A stretch of DNA of 64,000 bases from Methylotenera sp. (GTDB lineage: Bacteria > Pseudomonadota > Gammaproteobacteria > Burkholderiales > Methylophilaceae): positions 1 to 64,000 of the forward strand of contig NZ_JAQSDZ010000006.1 of the NCBI RefSeq assembly GCF_029946165.1. The letters are read 5' to 3'. Positions 25,172 through 34,092 of the stretch are shown here, piece after piece; position 1 is the first letter of the stretch; each line of letters opens with the position of its first letter. The notes beneath the pieces are model-generated. The model had not been told where the DNA came from. It ran no database searches and saw nothing but the letters and a program-made list of their open reading frames with translations. A program made the translations under genes and the position numbers.

Positions 25172-25672
25172 TTAAGCGTCTGCAGCTGGTGTTTCAGCAA
25201 CTTCTGCAGCGGCTTCAACTGGAGCAGCGGCAGCTTCGGCCTCAGCAGCTTTTGCTGCGGCTGCAGCTTCAGCGGCCTGAGCAGCTTGTTCAGCAGCTTT
25301 AGCATCGGCTTCAGCTTTAGCAGCATCTGCAGCAGCTTTTTGTTTTGCAGCTTCAGCAGCAGCAATTTTTGCTTTTACAGCGTCGGCTTTAGCAGCATCT
25401 TTTGCTTTAGCAGCAATAGCGTACTCTGGGCCTTTAGCGTGAAATTTAACCAAACGTGCCACTGTATCAGACAGTTGTGCACCTTGACCTTGCCAGAATG
25501 TAACACGCTCTTGATCTACACGAAGCGCTTCTGCACCAGCTTTTGCTGACGGGTTGTAAAAACCAACACGCTCAATGAAGCGGCCGTCACGACGATTGCG
25601 TGAATCAGCAACTACCACGTTGTAGAAAGGAGTTTTTTTCGCGCCACCACGAGCTAAACGAATAATAACCAT
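25172..25672 (-). CDS. rpsP: 30S ribosomal protein S16 with a long Ala-rich tail
   Basis: Residues 1-85 are an ordinary S16 ([20 protein letters not shown], then [13 protein letters not shown]). The remaining 80 residues are a low-complexity tail of Ala, Lys, Glu and Asp (for example [20 protein letters not shown]) that shifts from basic/acidic mixed to acidic and is absent from the usual 80-90 aa S16. The tail is encoded by imperfect GCA/GCT-rich repeats, which also explains misleading antisense reading frames. It is the first gene of the rpsP-rimM-trmD-rplS operon. Confidence 0.95.
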   Translation of the reverse strand: MVIIRLARGGAKKTPFYNVVVADSRNRRDGRFIERVGFYNPSAKAGAEALRVDQERVTFWQGQGAQLSDTVARLVKFHAKGPEYAIAAKAKDAAKADAVKAKIAAAEAAKQKAAADAAKAEADAKAAEQAAQAAEAAAAAKAAEAEAAAAPVEAAAEVAETPAADA

Positions 25673-25835
25673 AATCTTTGTTCTCTTTTAGAAAATTTTA
25701 AAGCAGAAAGGCGCGGATTTTACGTTATTAATGATGGGTTTGGCAAGTAGTTTGTGCATTAATCCCATAATTAATCTTTGTGCAAAATCTGTCGTTTTAA
25801 AACTGCGCTGCTTATACACAGTTTTAGCGCCATGT

Positions 25836-26540
25836 TTAGTTGTGTTTTTTATATCGCGTTGGATCTGCCAAGCCTGCGGCGGCAAAACCTTCTCGCCTTA
25901 AACGGCATGAATCACACAATCCACATGCCTCGCCATGGCTGTCAGCTTGATAGCAAGAGACTGTCATCGCGTAGTCCACACCGAGCTCTGTACCCAGCGT
26001 AACAATTTGTGCTTTGGTCATATCAATCAGTGGCGCGTGTATTGTAATTGTATGCCCTTCTACCGCGCTTTTGGTCGCTAGGTTCGCCATCGCTTGAAAA
26101 GCTTTAACGTACTCACCCCGACAATCAGGATACCCTGAGTAGTCAAGCGCATTCACGCCGATAAAAATATCCTGACTTTTTAACACCTCGGCCCATGCCA
26201 AAGCTAAAGACAACATAATGGTGTTTCTTGCGGGCACGTATGTGATTGGTATTCCAGCTGTTTCACTTTCTGGCACGGCAATCGCATCATCTGTTAATGC
26301 AGATCCGCCAAATAAAGATAAATCTAAATTAGCGGTTTTATGTGCTGATGCACCCATAATATTCGCTACGTTTTTCGCCGCATGTAATTCGGCAATATGG
26401 CGCTGATGATAATCTAAGCTCAAGCAATAACAGTCAAAACCTTGAGATTTGGCTATCGCTAGGCAAGTGGCAGAGTCTAGTCCACCAGAGAGTAGAACAA
26501 CCGCATTCTTTTTTGTTTTATTTTCCATATTGAAATCCAT
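25836..26540 (-). CDS. queC: 7-cyano-7-deazaguanine synthase QueC
   Basis: The 234-aa protein converts 7-carboxy-7-deazaguanine to preQ0 with ATP and ammonia, in queuosine synthesis. The PP-loop motif [16 protein letters not shown] (about 15-30) binds ATP, and the C-terminal cysteine set [20 protein letters not shown] binds zinc. Length is normal. ATG codons at 26540 and 26528 are possible starts. It follows queE by 14 bases, so the two genes form a transcription unit. Confidence 0.97.
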   Translation of the reverse strand: MDFNMENKTKKNAVVLLSGGLDSATCLAIAKSQGFDCYCLSLDYHQRHIAELHAAKNVANIMGASAHKTANLDLSLFGGSALTDDAIAVPESETAGIPITYVPARNTIMLSLALAWAEVLKSQDIFIGVNALDYSGYPDCRGEYVKAFQAMANLATKSAVEGHTITIHAPLIDMTKAQIVTLGTELGVDYAMTVSCYQADSHGEACGLCDSCRLRREGFAAAGLADPTRYKKHN

Positions 26541-26554
26541 GCCGAAACTCTAAT

Positions 26555-27193
26555 TTAAACCCCGGGTTTTTCGCCCCATAAAATTTTATGCAGCTGTACT
26601 TGCATACGTACAGGCAACTTATCAGCTAGCACCCACTCCGCCAACTCTGTAGGGTTAACCTGACTATAGACGGGTGAAAATAATACAGGGCATTTTTCAG
26701 TAATTTTATGGGTATTCAATAGCTCTTTCGCCCATTGGTAATCTTCTCGACTACACAATACAAATTTCACTTCGTCTGAACTTTTTAAATGCTCTAAATT
26801 ACTCCACACGTTATTTTTCAGCTCACCTGAATCTGGCGTTTTCACATCTAATATGACTGAAACGCGTTTATCCACTAGGCTAATATCAATCGCACCGCCT
26901 GTTTCTAACGATACGCTGTAGCCTGCATCACATAAATCTTTTAATAACACATGGCAATCTTTTTGCGCTAACGGCTCACCGCCTGTGACTGTGACGTATT
27001 TTGTGCCATATTCAGCAACCTTAGTCAAAATATCAGCAATCTCAACATTGCTACCGCCACTGAATGCATAAGCGGTATCGCAATACACGCAGCGCATTGG
27101 ACAGCCTGTTAGGCGCACAAATACCGTGGGTAATCCTATGCGTGAGGACTCACCTTGTATTGAGTAGAAAATTTCGTGGACTTTGAGCTTCAT
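26555..27193 (-). CDS. queE: 7-carboxy-7-deazaguanine synthase QueE
   Basis: The 212-aa radical SAM enzyme contracts the pterin ring to 7-carboxy-7-deazaguanine. The iron-sulfur motif is CPMRCVYCDTAYAFSGG (about residues 31-47), with the preceding IFYSIQGES and RLTG segments typical of QueE, and the SAM-binding TVTGGEPLAQ (about 67-77). It lies directly upstream of queC on the same strand, downstream of the tol-pal cluster, from which a terminator separates it. Confidence 0.97.
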   Translation of the reverse strand: MKLKVHEIFYSIQGESSRIGLPTVFVRLTGCPMRCVYCDTAYAFSGGSNVEIADILTKVAEYGTKYVTVTGGEPLAQKDCHVLLKDLCDAGYSVSLETGGAIDISLVDKRVSVILDVKTPDSGELKNNVWSNLEHLKSSDEVKFVLCSREDYQWAKELLNTHKITEKCPVLFSPVYSQVNPTELAEWVLADKLPVRMQVQLHKILWGEKPGV

Positions 27194-27240
27194 TACTTGA
27201 GTTTCATTAAATAGTTAATGTGCCAGAAATTCTGATTTAT

Positions 27241-27269
27241 AAAAAAATAGCGCCAACTTGAATTGGCGC
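27241..27269 (-). terminator. Intrinsic terminator between cpoB and queE
   Basis: On the minus strand GCGCCAA-TTCAAG-TTGGCGC (7-bp perfect stem, 6-base loop) is followed by TATTTTTTT. It lies 106 bases after the cpoB stop and closes the tol-pal-cpoB transcript. Confidence 0.9.
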
Positions 27270-27374
27270 CATTGTAACTTAAATATGGATTTACTTAAAT
27301 TGAGCTAAGTGAATGTTTTAGCAAAAGATATTATTTAATCAATCGTATATTAATTAGTTGTAAATAATTACAAG

Positions 27375-28223
27375 TTACCTAATTGCCTCTAATGCTTTCA
27401 AGCGCTTCTGTGCAGTAGGTGTAACTTCGCTATTTGGAAACTTAGCAATTAAGTCACGCAAAGTTTTTTTCGCACCTGGCACTAAGCCTAGCTGAATCTG
27501 GCTATTAGCCATGTTCATCATTGCATCTGGCGCTTTGGTACTTTCTGGATGTAGATTGATTACTTTTTGCTGTGTGGCAATCGCCGATTTATAGTTTTTT
27601 AGTGCATATTGAGAATAACCTAAACCGTAAGTTGCCTCTGCCGCTAGCGCACTATTTGGATAATCTTTTAAGAATTTATCATAAGCATTAAAAGCATCTT
27701 TATGCTTTGATTCTCTTGATAACCCATTAGCAAGCTCAAGCAATTGATACTCTTGGGTATTCTTAGCGGGTGCGGTTGTATCTAAGGTAGGCTGTACTGC
27801 AGACGAATCATCGACCCCAGTTGCCGCGGGCGATAAAGGCACGCTTTCTAGTTTGCGCAAACGTGTATCGGTATCACCATATAAATCTTTTTGGCGTTGT
27901 TGAGTCGCTTCGATATTATGATTTGCTACTTCCAGCTCACCTTTAAGCCATGATACCTCTTTCTTTAAAGATTCGATCTGATTTTGCATTTCTAACAAGC
28001 CACCACCCTTGGTGATGGCTTCAATGGCTTCCAAACGCTGCTCAAAATTCTTTTTAATATTCGCTATCTCAGTCTTATTCGCCTGATCCTGGCTTTTCAT
28101 TGTCGTTTCTATTTCTAGAATCTTTTTTCGCGCCTCTTTGTCGTCAAACAAAGCCGCATGGCTACTTATAGCAAATAGCTGCGCAGACAATAATATACTA
28201 GCCAGTATCAGGTTTTTCATCAT
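27375..28223 (-). CDS. cpoB: Cell division coordinator CpoB (YbgF)
   Basis: The 282-aa periplasmic protein begins with a signal peptide (NLILASILLSAQLFAISSHA). A trimerising coiled coil follows (about 30-110), then a TPR domain (about 155-280) with YQLLELANGLSRESKHKDAF and PNSALAAEATYGLGYSQYAL. In enterics it coordinates septal peptidoglycan synthesis with Tol-Pal. It is the last gene of the tolQRAB-pal-cpoB cluster and lies 45 bases after pal. Confidence 0.95.
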   Translation of the reverse strand: MMKNLILASILLSAQLFAISSHAALFDDKEARKKILEIETTMKSQDQANKTEIANIKKNFEQRLEAIEAITKGGGLLEMQNQIESLKKEVSWLKGELEVANHNIEATQQRQKDLYGDTDTRLRKLESVPLSPAATGVDDSSAVQPTLDTTAPAKNTQEYQLLELANGLSRESKHKDAFNAYDKFLKDYPNSALAAEATYGLGYSQYALKNYKSAIATQQKVINLHPESTKAPDAMMNMANSQIQLGLVPGAKKTLRDLIAKFPNSEVTPTAQKRLKALEAIR

Positions 28224-28268
28224 ACTTTTTAAGTCCTAAATAGTCAGTTCTGAGTAAGCGATATTAAA

Positions 28269-28841
28269 TTACTCGTTTTCGTACACTACATCTACGCGAC
28301 GATTTTGTTTTGAACATACTTCGTCCGCACAACCTTCTGTAGCTTTTTCTTCACCGAAACTTACAGTTTCAATTTGCGCATCTTGCACGCCAAGTAAGTT
28401 AAGTGAATTTTTTACAGCTACTGAACGGCGTTGACCTAGTGATAAGTTGTACTCGCGAGTACCGCGCTCATCGGTATTACCTTGTAAAATGACTTTTGCA
28501 GAAGTATGAGCAAGCAAGTATTTAGCATGAGCCTCAAGTAACGGACGGAATTCAGCTTTAACTGCATCACTATCAAAATCAAAATAAACATTACGTTTAG
28601 ATAAAATATTATTCGGATCTTTTAATGCCTTATCTGAATCCATTGCATTGCCATCTATTGCCACTTCTTTAATACCTGAGGTATCTGCGCCAGTATCTGC
28701 TGTCGACGTAGTCGTTTGCCCAGGACTTTTATCTTCAACAGCAACAGGCTTGGTGTTCATTGGTGTACTTTTACAAGCGCTTAGTACTAATGCCAATACT
28801 AAGGTACTTAATAACTTGGTATTCCATGTAGATTTATTCAT
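28269..28841 (-). CDS. pal: Peptidoglycan-associated lipoprotein Pal
   Basis: The 190-aa protein is an outer-membrane lipoprotein: signal peptide with the lipobox LVLSACKS (Cys about residue 23), a Thr/Asp-rich linker (about 30-75), and a C-terminal OmpA-like peptidoglycan-binding domain with NVYFDFDSDAVK, LQGNTDERGTREYNLSLGQR and the ending RRVDVVYENE. It anchors the outer membrane to peptidoglycan and binds TolB. It lies 167 bases downstream of tolB. Confidence 0.97.
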   Translation of the reverse strand: MNKSTWNTKLLSTLVLALVLSACKSTPMNTKPVAVEDKSPGQTTTSTADTGADTSGIKEVAIDGNAMDSDKALKDPNNILSKRNVYFDFDSDAVKAEFRPLLEAHAKYLLAHTSAKVILQGNTDERGTREYNLSLGQRRSVAVKNSLNLLGVQDAQIETVSFGEEKATEGCADEVCSKQNRRVDVVYENE

Positions 28842-29008
28842 ATTTACTCTCCTTAAATAGTCTTGCTTTATAAAATATATTCAAACTTAATACTTATTAT
28901 TTCTTTTCAAACAATGTTATTACAACTCTTTTACTACAAAATAATTACTCTAAATGTCTTAATGTCTTAATGTCCATTAATCAAAGGCCACTATTTAATT
29001 AATGGACG

Positions 29009-30358
29009 CTATTTAATTAACGGCCCCCATGCTGGCTCACGAATATCCCCACCAGACTCATTAAGTTTTTGCTTAACGCGCCCATCTGCCGATACTGCAG
29101 CTAGCGCTCCATGTCCGCCTGATCTAGTTGCATAAAGAATCACACGACCATTTGGCGCAAAACTTGGTGACTCATCTTGTGAGCCATCGCTTAATAGTTG
29201 CACTTGACCTGTAGCTAAATCTTGCAAAGCCACGCGGAATTTACCGCCTTCATTTCGTATCATCGCCAAGGATTTACCATCAGGGGAAAAGCGCGGACTC
29301 ACGTTATACGCACCTTCAAAAGTCACACGTTGTGGATCACCGCCATTAGCTGATACTTTGTAGATTTGCGGCCTGCCGCCACGATCTGACGTAAAGTATA
29401 TCCATTTACCATCCGATGACCAAGTCGGCTCGGTATCAATCGCATTGCCTTTTGTAACGCGACTTAAGCCTGAACCGTCCGCATTAATAGTATAAACCTG
29501 AGAGTTGGCGCCATAAGTGAGTACAATCGCCAATTTACTACCATCTGGTGACCATGCTGGCGCGCTATTATTGCCTTTAAAACCAGCTAATACAGTACGT
29601 TGACCACTTAATGATTGCACGTAAATAATCGGTTTTTTCTTTTCAAAAGACACATAGGCAATTTTATTGCCTTCTGGTGACCATGCTGGCGAAATAATAG
29701 GCTCTTTCGATGACACCATCGTCAGTGGATTTGCGCCATCCGCATCCGCCACTTTGAGCATATAACGCTCATTAACCTTAGTGATATAAGCGATGCGGCT
29801 GGCGAAGATACCAGATTCGCCAGTCAGTTTCTGATAAATCACATCTGCGATTTTATGAGCGGTGGTTCTTAGTTGATTGGGTGCAATGGTGTATTGCATG
29901 CCCGTTAATTGCGTTTGCTTAAGCACATCTGCCAACTGAAATGTGACTTTCAAGCGATTATTCGGAAGCACCTCTACAGTACCAACGGCCATAGCCTGCG
30001 CTTGTAGATTTGCCCACTCAGAATATTTGATTTGCGTCATATCAGTCGGTTTATTCACCACACCACCAGTTTCTAACACACGAAATAAGCCGCTGCGTTT
30101 CAAGTCTGCCGCAATAATATTGCTAATATTATCTGCGCTATTGCCAGCTTGCTGGAAAGGCACAATTGCAATTGGCACTTGTTGAGCGCTACCGCCGCTA
30201 ATTTCAATGTCTAATGCTGCACTCGCTAACGATGGAATAAACAGGCTTGCAGAAAATATAGCTACATTAAGCACTTTGGAGATTGGCAGTCTAAAGAAAC
30301 TTAATTTTGACGGCATTGATGTTGCAAATTGTAGTTTGAAAAATCTAAGTATATGCAT
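29009..30358 (-). CDS. tolB: Tol-Pal system protein TolB
   Basis: The 449-aa periplasmic protein contains an N-terminal domain (about 45-185, LDIEISGGSAQQVPIAIVPF onwards) and a six-bladed beta-propeller built from repeats such as SPAWSPEGNKIAYVSFE and APAWSPDGSKLAIVLTYGAN. The signal peptide is most convincing from the ATG at codon 15 (position 30316), so the true start may be there. It mediates between TolA and Pal. The gene is preceded by a 180-bp gap after tolA. Confidence 0.96.
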   Translation of the reverse strand: MHILRFFKLQFATSMPSKLSFFRLPISKVLNVAIFSASLFIPSLASAALDIEISGGSAQQVPIAIVPFQQAGNSADNISNIIAADLKRSGLFRVLETGGVVNKPTDMTQIKYSEWANLQAQAMAVGTVEVLPNNRLKVTFQLADVLKQTQLTGMQYTIAPNQLRTTAHKIADVIYQKLTGESGIFASRIAYITKVNERYMLKVADADGANPLTMVSSKEPIISPAWSPEGNKIAYVSFEKKKPIIYVQSLSGQRTVLAGFKGNNSAPAWSPDGSKLAIVLTYGANSQVYTINADGSGLSRVTKGNAIDTEPTWSSDGKWIYFTSDRGGRPQIYKVSANGGDPQRVTFEGAYNVSPRFSPDGKSLAMIRNEGGKFRVALQDLATGQVQLLSDGSQDESPSFAPNGRVILYATRSGGHGALAAVSADGRVKQKLNESGGDIREPAWGPLIK

Positions 30359-30538
30359 AGGCTATGTTTAATATCTTTAATTAATCACACATTAAAATTA
30401 AGATTGGGGATTATAAGCATTACGTAAATTCGCTTTGAATTCCGTCCCAAGCATATTTTGACGCTTCAAGCATTTTGGCGCTACACGATTTACACTTTGT
30501 TACATTCGAGCATGCTTTATAGCGCCTGAGAAACCAGA

Positions 30539-31372
30539 TTAATCATTAGGGCGGAATTTTAAATTTAAGTTTCTAAATTGTGAAAAAAGTGATGGGTCTT
30601 TTGGAAGTGGTAACGGTTCCGATGCCATAATTGCGCGCTCTACGGCCTCATCACAGGCGGCACTGCCACTTGATTTAACAAGTTTAGGGCTACCATTTAA
30701 TTCGCCAGTAGGCAGTAAACCAATTTCAAATTTCAGTTCAGGATTGCCTTCACCACATAAAGTTTTATTCACATTTCCGCGAATTTTGGCTTTAATTTTG
30801 TCGGTAAACTCACCTATAGCACCTGCATTGGCAGCAGCTTTAGCGCCTATCGCCTGCTGATCTCCCGCCGTTTTTTCTTCTGCTAATGCTTCTTGTTGTA
30901 GCCTCTTTAAAGCATCGCTAGTTTTATTAACTTTTACTGGAGGCTTAGCCTCATCTTTGAGCGCTTCTAACTTTAGCGCTTCTAACTGTTTCTTTTGCTC
31001 TAATACTTTGTCTTTTTTCAGTTGCTCATCAGCTTTTTTCAACGCTAATTCTTTTTTCTTTTTTTCTAGTGCAATATCAACTTGCGGCTCTTCTTTTGGC
31101 TTTTCTTCTACTATTGGTTTTGGCTCTAGTTTAGGCTCAGGCTTAATTTCCTCTTTAACAACAGGTTTTGGTTCTGGCGGCACTACTGGCTCTGGTGTGG
31201 GTGCGGCTTGATTAGGAATGCTATCCCATAGCTCAACTTCTGTAACATCTAAAGTTGTATGCGCGGCTTTCCAATTGAAGGAAATCAATAAGGCTCCAAG
31301 CAAAACTAAATGCACGGCAATTGCCAGCCCTCCGGCTTTCCATGAAACTTCTTTTTCGTACGCTCTAATCAT
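30539..31372 (-). CDS. tolA: Tol-Pal system protein TolA
   Basis: The 277-aa protein has a single N-terminal transmembrane helix (about 14-33), a Pro/Lys/Glu-rich stretch (about 55-95), a helical Lys/Glu/Leu-rich domain that should span the periplasm (about 95-185), and a C-terminal TolA-III-like domain (about 195-277) with KIRGNVNKTLCGEGNPELKF and two Cys. It transmits proton-motive energy from TolQR to the outer membrane. It lies between tolR and tolB; the Ser/Phe-rich frame opposite to it is a shadow. Confidence 0.95.
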   Translation of the reverse strand: MIRAYEKEVSWKAGGLAIAVHLVLLGALLISFNWKAAHTTLDVTEVELWDSIPNQAAPTPEPVVPPEPKPVVKEEIKPEPKLEPKPIVEEKPKEEPQVDIALEKKKKELALKKADEQLKKDKVLEQKKQLEALKLEALKDEAKPPVKVNKTSDALKRLQQEALAEEKTAGDQQAIGAKAAANAGAIGEFTDKIKAKIRGNVNKTLCGEGNPELKFEIGLLPTGELNGSPKLVKSSGSAACDEAVERAIMASEPLPLPKDPSLFSQFRNLNLKFRPND

Positions 31373-31407
31373 TTTAATAAACTGGCTTTGTCAAAATTCC
31401 CATGAAT

Positions 31408-31806
31408 TTATTTCGCCGGCCCTAACAATAGTCCAACTTTATCCACTTTATTTTGCTTCAGTAAATCCATCACGCCTATCACATCGTCATATTTAACGTT
31501 TTTATCAGCGGCAATTACTACTGAGCGCTCTGGCGCCTTTGTAAGTGCTTGACGCACAGCCAAAAGCAACTCATCGCGTGGCATAGGTTTATTGTCAAAT
31601 TCAATTTTGTTATTAAGCTTAACCGTTAGTACTAGAGGCGGGACCTGTGGCTGCTTAAGTGCCTGACCGACTTTAGGTAAATCAACAACCCCAGGATTAG
31701 TCATAGGGGCAGTGACCATAAAGATAACCAGCAATACCAAAGTCACGTCAATGTAGGGAACTACATTGATTTGATTCATTACGCGACGTTTACGAGTACG
31801 CGCCAT
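31408..31806 (-). CDS. tolR: Tol-Pal system protein TolR (ExbD family)
   Basis: The 132-aa protein has one transmembrane helix containing the conserved Asp (VVPYIDVTLVLLVIFMVTAP, about 17-36) needed for proton-driven energisation, and a periplasmic ExbD/TolR domain with VIAADKNVKYDDVIGVMDLL. It is encoded 3 bases after tolQ and with it forms the motor complex. Another ExbD lies at 48309-48731; this copy is assigned to Tol by its neighbours. Confidence 0.96.
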   Translation of the reverse strand: MARTRKRRVMNQINVVPYIDVTLVLLVIFMVTAPMTNPGVVDLPKVGQALKQPQVPPLVLTVKLNNKIEFDNKPMPRDELLLAVRQALTKAPERSVVIAADKNVKYDDVIGVMDLLKQNKVDKVGLLLGPAK

Positions 31807-31809
31807 GAC

Positions 31810-32490
31810 TTAGCTCTTTCTTTGCAGAATATTAGTGAACTCTTCCATAAAGCTTTCGTAACGTACAGAAAGCCTATCGACTGAGCTTGCGAAACGGTTA
31901 TAAGCAATTACGGCTGGAATCGCAGCAAATAAACCAATCGCTGTGGCCACCAAAGCTTCGGCAATACCGGGCGCCACTTGGCTAAGGGTGGCTTGCGCCA
32001 CATTGGACAAGCCTCTAAACGCATTCATAATGCCCCACACTGTGCCGAATAAGCCTATGTATGGGCTTACCGAGCCAACTGAAGCTAAAAATGGTAGATG
32101 GGCATCTAAATCATCTAACTCTCGATTATAAGCCGCCCGCATCGCACGGCGAGAGCCTTCCATGACATCTGAAACGTCCATATTTGTTTGCTGTTTGTGT
32201 CGCACATATTCTCTAAAACCGCCTTCAAATATGCTCGCCATGCCTTGAGGCTTGCGACGACTTGAGGCAAGACCTTCAAATAACTTATTCAAATCCCCCC
32301 CCGACCAAAATGCTTTTTCAAAGTCCTCAGCATTAGTCTCTGCTTTTTTAATCGTGGCTATCTTAATGAAAATATACCACCATGAAAATAATGAGGTGCC
32401 TATCAACACCACTAAAACCAACTGCACAGGCAGGCTGGCGCCAGCCACTAGCGAAAAAATTGACATATCATCGGTCGCACTTATACTCAT
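31810..32490 (-). CDS. tolQ: Tol-Pal system protein TolQ
   Basis: The 226-aa inner-membrane protein belongs to the MotA/TolQ/ExbB proton-channel family. Three transmembrane helices are visible (about 15-38, 135-155, 168-190), with the conserved SVSPYIGLFGTVWGIMNAF and the VAPGIAEALVATAIGLFAAI segments. With TolR it forms the stator that energises TolA. It is the first tol gene and is preceded by ybgC at a 73-bp gap. Confidence 0.97.
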   Translation of the reverse strand: MSISATDDMSIFSLVAGASLPVQLVLVVLIGTSLFSWWYIFIKIATIKKAETNAEDFEKAFWSGGDLNKLFEGLASSRRKPQGMASIFEGGFREYVRHKQQTNMDVSDVMEGSRRAMRAAYNRELDDLDAHLPFLASVGSVSPYIGLFGTVWGIMNAFRGLSNVAQATLSQVAPGIAEALVATAIGLFAAIPAVIAYNRFASSVDRLSVRYESFMEEFTNILQRKS

Positions 32491-32563
32491 AACTTCTCCA
32501 CGGTTAATTCACTACTTTATATTTCACTTCTTGTTAATTCAATACTAATTAATTCACAACTGT

Positions 32564-32998
32564 TTATTTCACTACATGTAAATGCACAGCTTGTATTTTA
32601 AGCATATCTTGTTTTATTACATTAGGAATGGCGACTGGTCTAAAAGTTTCCGCATCGACAAATGCCGCTTTAATATGCGCTTGTATTAACTCAACGCCAT
32701 CACAAATAATGGTTTGTGCCATTTCAATGCTGCCATGTCTGACATTTGCCAGCTTGCAATGTATTTCTAACATGTCATTGAATCTTGCAGGCTTCTTGAA
32801 ATTAATCGACAAACTATGCACCACAATAATTACGCCTAATTCATCTTTAACCGTGGTTTGCTCGTAACCCAAAGCGCGTAGCCATTCGGTGCGAGCACGC
32901 TCCATAAAGTTTAAATAGTTTGAGTGGTAAACCACGCCGCCTGCATCGGTGTCTTCGTAATACACACGAACAGGCCAACTAAATTGATGAATGCTCAT
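32564..32998 (-). CDS. ybgC: Acyl-CoA thioesterase YbgC
   Basis: The 144-aa hotdog-fold thioesterase is a standard member of the tol cluster in proteobacteria. The catalytic-region VYYEDTDAGGVVYHSNYLNF (about 13-32) and ERARTEWLRALGYEQ are diagnostic. The ATG at 32998 lies 2 bases after the ruvB stop; the in-frame GTG at 33013 would overlap ruvB. In enterics it acts on short acyl-CoA or acyl-ACP in phospholipid metabolism. Confidence 0.95.
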   Translation of the reverse strand: MSIHQFSWPVRVYYEDTDAGGVVYHSNYLNFMERARTEWLRALGYEQTTVKDELGVIIVVHSLSINFKKPARFNDMLEIHCKLANVRHGSIEMAQTIICDGVELIQAHIKAAFVDAETFRPVAIPNVIKQDMLKIQAVHLHVVK

Positions 32999-33000
32999 AC

Positions 33001-34035
33001 TTACTGTTGCCACGTTTCACTATTTAAATGCTTAGGCATGGGCAATTCAAAATGCTGATAGGCTTGCTGTGTTGCGATACGTCCACGTGGTGTGCGCATT
33101 AAATAACCTTGTTGAATCAAGTAAGGTTCAAGTACATCTTCAATCGTATCGCGCTCCTCACCAATAGCTGCGGCTAAATTGTCCAAACCAACTGGACCTC
33201 CGCCAAACTTTTCTATAACCGCGAGCAAAAGCTTTCTATCCATCACGTCAAAACCTAATTTATCAACATCTAGCATTTTCAAGGCAGCATCAGCGATTTC
33301 TGATGACACGATGCCATTCGCTTTCACTTGAGCATAGTCTCGCACACGGCGCAACAACCTATTGGCGATACGTGGCGTACCGCGTGAACGACGAGCGATT
33401 TCCAGCGAGCCTGTATCCGCCATTTCAACTTCTAACAAACCTGCTGAACGATGAACAATTCTAGCCAACTCTTCAGAGGTATAAAACTCCAAACGAGAAA
33501 CAATACCAAAACGGTCACGCAAGGGGTTGGTTAACATACCTGCACGAGTCGTTGCACCAATTAAGGTAAAAGGAGGTAAATCCAAACGCACACTGCGTGC
33601 GGCTGGGCCTTCACCTATCATAATGTCTAGGCGATAATCTTCCATCGCCGGGTACAAAATCTCTTCTACCACGGGTGAAAGTCGATGAATCTCATCAATG
33701 AACAACACATCATTGGGTTCTAAATTAGTCAGCAACGCCGCTAAATCACCTGCGCGCTCTAGCACTGGGCCTGAGGTTTGGCGCATATTCACGCCCATTT
33801 CTTTGGCAATAATGTGCGCCAAAGTAGTTTTACCTAAACCGGGTGGGCCGAACAGCAACACATGATCTAGCGCCTCACTGCGACCACGCGCGGCATTAAT
33901 AAAAATCTCCAACTGGCTACGCGCTTTTTCTTGCCCGACATACTCGTCTAAAAGTTTAGGACGCAATGCACGCTCTAAGGCTTCTTCGCGAGGGCTTTCA
34001 GCATCTGGGGCAATTAGGCGGTCTGTCTCTATCAT
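33001..34035 (-). CDS. ruvB: Holliday junction ATP-dependent helicase RuvB
   Basis: The 344-aa AAA+ motor drives branch migration with RuvA. Walker A is [16 protein letters not shown] (about 58-73), Walker [12 protein letters not shown] (about 110-120), and the arginine-finger segment [19 protein letters not shown] (about 215-233) precedes the winged-helix C-terminus. Length is typical. Unlike the usual ruvCAB order, ruvA and ruvC lie 6.5 kb away on the same strand. Confidence 0.98.
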   Translation of the reverse strand: MIETDRLIAPDAESPREEALERALRPKLLDEYVGQEKARSQLEIFINAARGRSEALDHVLLFGPPGLGKTTLAHIIAKEMGVNMRQTSGPVLERAGDLAALLTNLEPNDVLFIDEIHRLSPVVEEILYPAMEDYRLDIMIGEGPAARSVRLDLPPFTLIGATTRAGMLTNPLRDRFGIVSRLEFYTSEELARIVHRSAGLLEVEMADTGSLEIARRSRGTPRIANRLLRRVRDYAQVKANGIVSSEIADAALKMLDVDKLGFDVMDRKLLLAVIEKFGGGPVGLDNLAAAIGEERDTIEDVLEPYLIQQGYLMRTPRGRIATQQAYQHFELPMPKHLNSETWQQ

Positions 34036-34092
34036 AAGTTCATCTTGTTAATTGGGGTTTATCGCTAAGGCGACATTAAAGCACGCGCCTAT

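Noticed and set aside
25109-25549. Long Ser/Cys/Phe-rich frame opposite rpsP
   Set aside because: It is antisense to the Ala-rich repeat tail of S16; the unusual composition is a by-product of GCA/GCT-rich codons.
27194-27374. Extra gene or riboswitch between queE and cpoB (PreQ1-type)
   Set aside because: The gap holds only an intrinsic terminator; no conserved preQ1 aptamer pattern or frame could be supported.
30957-31211. Ser/Phe-rich frame opposite tolA
   Set aside because: It mirrors the Lys/Glu-rich codons of TolA on the other strand and has no start or family support.
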